Shown here: one piece after another, positions 60,693-64,000 of the stretch
Layout: every line of letters begins with the position of its first letter
Position numbering within the stretch: position 1 is the stretch's first letter
Assembly: GCF_018687715.1 (NCBI RefSeq)
Contig: NC_056762.1
Coordinates: forward strand, 42,378,520-42,442,519
Source of the DNA: Carya illinoinensis
Taxonomy: Eukaryota > Streptophyta > Magnoliopsida > Fagales > Juglandaceae
Reading direction: 5' to 3'
DNA length: 64,000 nucleotides
The notes under the pieces: generated by a model
What the model saw: the letters and a program-made list of their open reading frames with translations, nothing else
Told to the model about the DNA's origin: nothing
The model's database searches: none
Position numbers and translations under genes: made by a program

Positions 60693-63280
60693 TCAACTAT
60701 TCCTTGTGATCGACAACCACCGATGCAGAGGTCCATGACACTTAATTATAAGGGCACAGGATCCACCATTAAAGATGCCACAAAATCTTTGAGCACCATT
60801 CCAGCATGTGTAGCCATCGTCATCCTTGTACACAACATCAATGACACGTGCAAGGTTGAGAACTTGCATGAGAATTGGCATGGGGATCACTTCGATTGGG
60901 TAGAGGCACTCTTTGTTTATATCCTTCCATGCATTTGTCACTTGTTTCCTCAATTCATGGACTGCTTCTTCTTCTGTATCTTTGTGCTGTGTCATGTAGC
61001 ATTCAACAGCCAAAGCAACGTGCCCCCTCTTTTGCTCAGACTGCAAGTATTATTATTGAAGAATTGTTTATATATGTTAGTATATAAATTAATAGGGCAA
61101 TTTTATAAATTATTATTATAAAGAAAAAAAAAGGAGGAATAATTAAACCTTGTGTGAAACGACGTCATCCATGAGTCGGCAAACCACTGCTGAAGCTACG
61201 ACTATTTTAGGGTCACTGAACAACCATTCGAAGGAATCCTTTGTGACAAGTTCTCCCATTCCGACTAAGGATGTGGTCACTAACATTGCGTAGGCAGAGG
61301 TAACCAGAGCAAGGGGCATATATTCATCCATTGTTGATATGTATTTCTAGTGAAACCATTTGGCTTAATGGTGGTATGCTCTAACTTGATTCTTCATCTG
61401 AGACAACATACGCACGTAGATACAAGCAATTCACAATCAGGACAAATACTAATGTTTTTGAAACATATAATATAGTTAAACATAATATTTCCTGTTATAT
61501 ATGGTTTTTTGCTTAATTTGCCAGAATATAAAAGCTATGATGCTTACTACTTCTATTGCATACTGGACGTGATATGATTTTCTTTCACCTAGGTTTTGCT
61601 CCATATCAGTGTAAATGTCTAGGAGTGCCTGATAACTAATTTTCTTGTACTCCAAGAGTTTATTTGCGGCACTTATATCCCACCTGTAAAATAGGTAGTT
61701 TCTGTTCAATTTAGTTTTCCCAGTTAATCAGAAAAAATTAAGAATAAATGCACATATGATCAAGATGTGTCTCAATCTCAACCTCTCGATTGCTTCAGTA
61801 AAGAGGTCAAGTTCTTCAATTGTACCATACACATCATAGATATCATCAATAACAGAGGTCATGGAGATCACTTTGGTTAGCATCCTCCTAGCAAAGCAAT
61901 ATTGGGGCTCAAAATACACTCCCAGTATCTAGAAATAGCATTCAACCACTCTGTCTCTGATAAAGGGTAGCTTCCTTGAAAAGTCCAAGTCTTTCCACTA
62001 GCTGTAAAACATAATTTAAAATAATCATTCTATCAATTACCTACAATTATCATATCATCATGTATAAGCTAGCTTACTCACAGTACTTGCAAGTACTCTG
62101 AAGTGGAGCTTAATAACTGACCTGGCAATGTTAGAAAGTGCTTTCTGGCGCACTTTCTGCAATAGGTTGAAATCCAACTTTGCAAACTTAAGAAGGACTT
62201 TATCATGTGAAGCATCTTCCTGGTATACAAGAAAGTAATGCCTTGCCTCTAGCCTTTGAAGTCCTTTTTGGATAGGCTATTCCAAGGCATGGGTTACTTG
62301 TGCTACTAGAGGCCCGCTTAATTGGGACTCTACAGACTCAAGATGTGTGGTAGTGAAGACAAGAGCCTCATCCAATATATCTTCACCTTTTACCCTGAAA
62401 TATGTGGCTTCATACAAGCTTAAAATTCCTTTCACATCATTGCAAAGGGATCCCTTAAAATTCCCTATGCTGTCCTTGAACTTGTTGAACATATCTTCTT
62501 CACAATATTCCAATGACATCAAATGAGTCACCCCATGAAGGAGATTAATATATTTGTGTTTATGTGTATTAAATAGTACGGTTAGGTACTTTTTAATCCC
62601 ATAATGTGAAACGCCTTTTACTTTTAAAATGTTTAATTTGTTGATTATGTTTCCCTAGAAAAAGAATTTTGCAAGCCTATAGAGCAAAAGCAAGCATTTT
62701 TTACCGCATGAAACGTAATAGTCATCTAGTCTAAGTAGTCAAAATAGCAAGCTAGGCAACAGTGTAGAGGTCATCATTATATTTGGGATCATCACTTTCA
62801 TGAGTCTTCTGCAGTTGTTGCAGAATTTCTTGAATCTCATTATCAAAATGATAAGACAAGCCTAACCGCTGAATTGCATCAATCAAGTTCAGTTTTTGTG
62901 AAGGCTTTTCAACGGTAGCCGTGAGCATCATCCTCACATTTTCCTTCAATTCCTCACTTTGTTACCTCATTTTCACATCAGATTCCCGTACGAGAAAAAA
63001 GTATATATATATATATATATATATAATCACCAGTACTTGACTCGTCCATGGAATAATATCGTACTTTCAAGATTAAAATATTGTCCCTTAAAAAGTCAGG
63101 GCTTATGAAGATAGCGTTAGTTACACCAAGAAATGCAAAAGTAGTGTTTGATTTACGAGAGTTCAAAACCCATGATATCCCATGATATCGTAATATAAAC
63201 ACGATACATATCAATCTTTAATTACCAGGAAATCAGAAGCATATGAGAGGAAATGTTCACCCCAAATGCTGGAAACCTGT
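60693..63280 (-). pseudogene. TPS-a sesquiterpene synthase, copy 2, heavily damaged
   Basis: Minus-strand paralogue of copy 1. Exons: 1 (3' part) 63,226 to about 63,275; 2, 62,705-62,985; 3, 62,122-62,494; 4, 61,783-62,001; 5, 61,548-61,683; 6, 61,149-61,397; 7, 61,040 to about 60,746. Exons 3-6 have the same lengths as in copy 1. Over 84 residues of exon 3 the two agree at about 88%. Lesions: start codon and the RR-x8-W arginines deleted; the exon-2 acceptor AG is now GG (62,986); stops at 62,962, 62,752, 62,277, 61,998, 61,929, 61,365 and 61,347; exon 2 is four bases longer; a two-base loss near the end of exon 7 shifts GYTHAG, so the frame closes at 60,693. DDIYD and the DDVVSHK metal motif remain. 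It cannot be functional. Confidence 0.9.
63003..63025. repeat. (TA)n microsatellite in intron 1 of copy 2
   Basis: A TA run of about 11 units lies next to the lost exon-2 acceptor. Copy 1 has its TA run in intron 2 instead. Confidence 0.85.
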
Positions 63281-64000
63281 ATCACACGTTTTAATTTCAC
63301 GTTCTTTCTTTCCTCCTTTCTTTCTTTCTTTCTTTCTTTTTATATATTATATATGGACGTGTGTTGTGTATGTGGTCCGTGGGGTACAGATGGGGATCAA
63401 GCTACGCCTCTAATATCAAATTATAATTTTCCTGGGATGACATATATACGTACGTACAGATGAAATTAACAAGCGTAAATAAAAAATAATTGCACCGCTT
63501 CAGCGAGCTTTACTCATTATTGAGACTTGTTAAATCTACTCAAAAATGTTACTAAATTAAATTTATAAATTGATTAATATGTAATAAATTAAGTACGGTT
63601 GTCTTAAAAATAAATTTATAGACTGACGTGATTTTATCGGATTTATAATAAAATAAAAAGAAGTTTACAATTAAAATAACACACTAAGTTACATTAATTA
63701 ATAAATTTATTTTTATAAAAAAATTTATAGAAGAAACATTTTTTATTTATTTTTATAAGATATTTTTAAAGCCACACATATCCTTTATTTATTTCACGGT
63801 CGGCTCAAAGCCGTGGCAACAAATAGGCCGGACTTGCGGCGAAGGTCCCGATGAGAAAAGGCCTGAGAAAAAATAAAAAGCAAAATGAAAGGTATTTAAA
63901 TAAAATTACTTCTCTGGTCAAAAAAAGAAAGAAAAAAAAAAAAAAAAAAAAAGAACTACACTCATTTTGGCAATAGATCACATGAATCATACTTAATATT
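63281..64000. other. Upstream flank of copy 2, no gene
   Basis: A (TTTC)n run at 63,315-63,340 corresponds to the (GAAA)n run at 33,887-33,910 upstream of copy 1, so some promoter-side homology survives. The rest is AT-rich; a poly-A/G run lies at 63,920-63,952. No ORF with recognisable motifs. Confidence 0.5.

Overview
This 64-kb window is AT-rich eukaryotic DNA with no bacterial features. The genes are interrupted by GT-AG introns, there are long TA, GA and CT microsatellites, and most of the sequence is nested transposable elements. The one host gene family present is a TPS-a (sesquiterpene) synthase with the seven-exon plan usual in flowering plants. The organism is therefore a plant, most likely a woody eudicot; I cannot name the species from the sequence.

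Layout. 1-2,200: a dispersed repeat with a diverged partner at 16.0-16.6 kb. 2,205-9,385: copy A of a 7.2-kb duplicated block, present again in direct orientation at 24,833-32,050; each copy carries the same solo LTR, a MITE-like palindrome and a short-motif array. 9.4-16 kb: broken Ty3/gypsy-like LTRs, one interrupted by a 2.55-kb solo LTR with a perfect 5-bp target duplication. 17.6-19.1 kb: a minisatellite of about 79 bp and a degenerate gag-like coding relic. 19.3-20.7 kb: a CACTA (En/Spm) transposase relic with its repeat-rich end. 20.7-21.7 kb: a minus-strand LTR with its polypurine tract. 22.3-22.5 kb: one half of a hAT-type element. 32-34 kb: upstream region of the first terpene synthase, with a small hAT-type MITE and local duplications.

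34,087-36,685 (+) is terpene synthase copy 1. Its splice sites and catalytic motifs look sound, but one nonsense codon in the last exon removes the final 69 residues. A remnant of a third synthase lies at 37.4 kb, cut by an LTR element. 38-50 kb is mostly repeats. 50.7-58.3 kb is a decayed Helitron with a Rep/helicase gene and an RPA-like gene. 58.9-59.6 kb holds a small uncharacterised minus-strand coding region behind a TATA box and three 43-bp repeats. 59.9-60.07 kb holds the second hAT half. 60.69-63.28 kb (-) is terpene synthase copy 2, a heavily damaged pseudogene.

The main result is structural. The two hAT halves, 37.6 kb apart, carry matching 8-bp target duplications. The flanks beyond them together rebuild the uninterrupted sequence still present downstream of synthase copy 1. 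This is best explained by a single hAT insertion split by an inversion of about 37.6 kb, which turned a tandem synthase pair into the present convergent pair. A contig misorientation would look the same and must be excluded.
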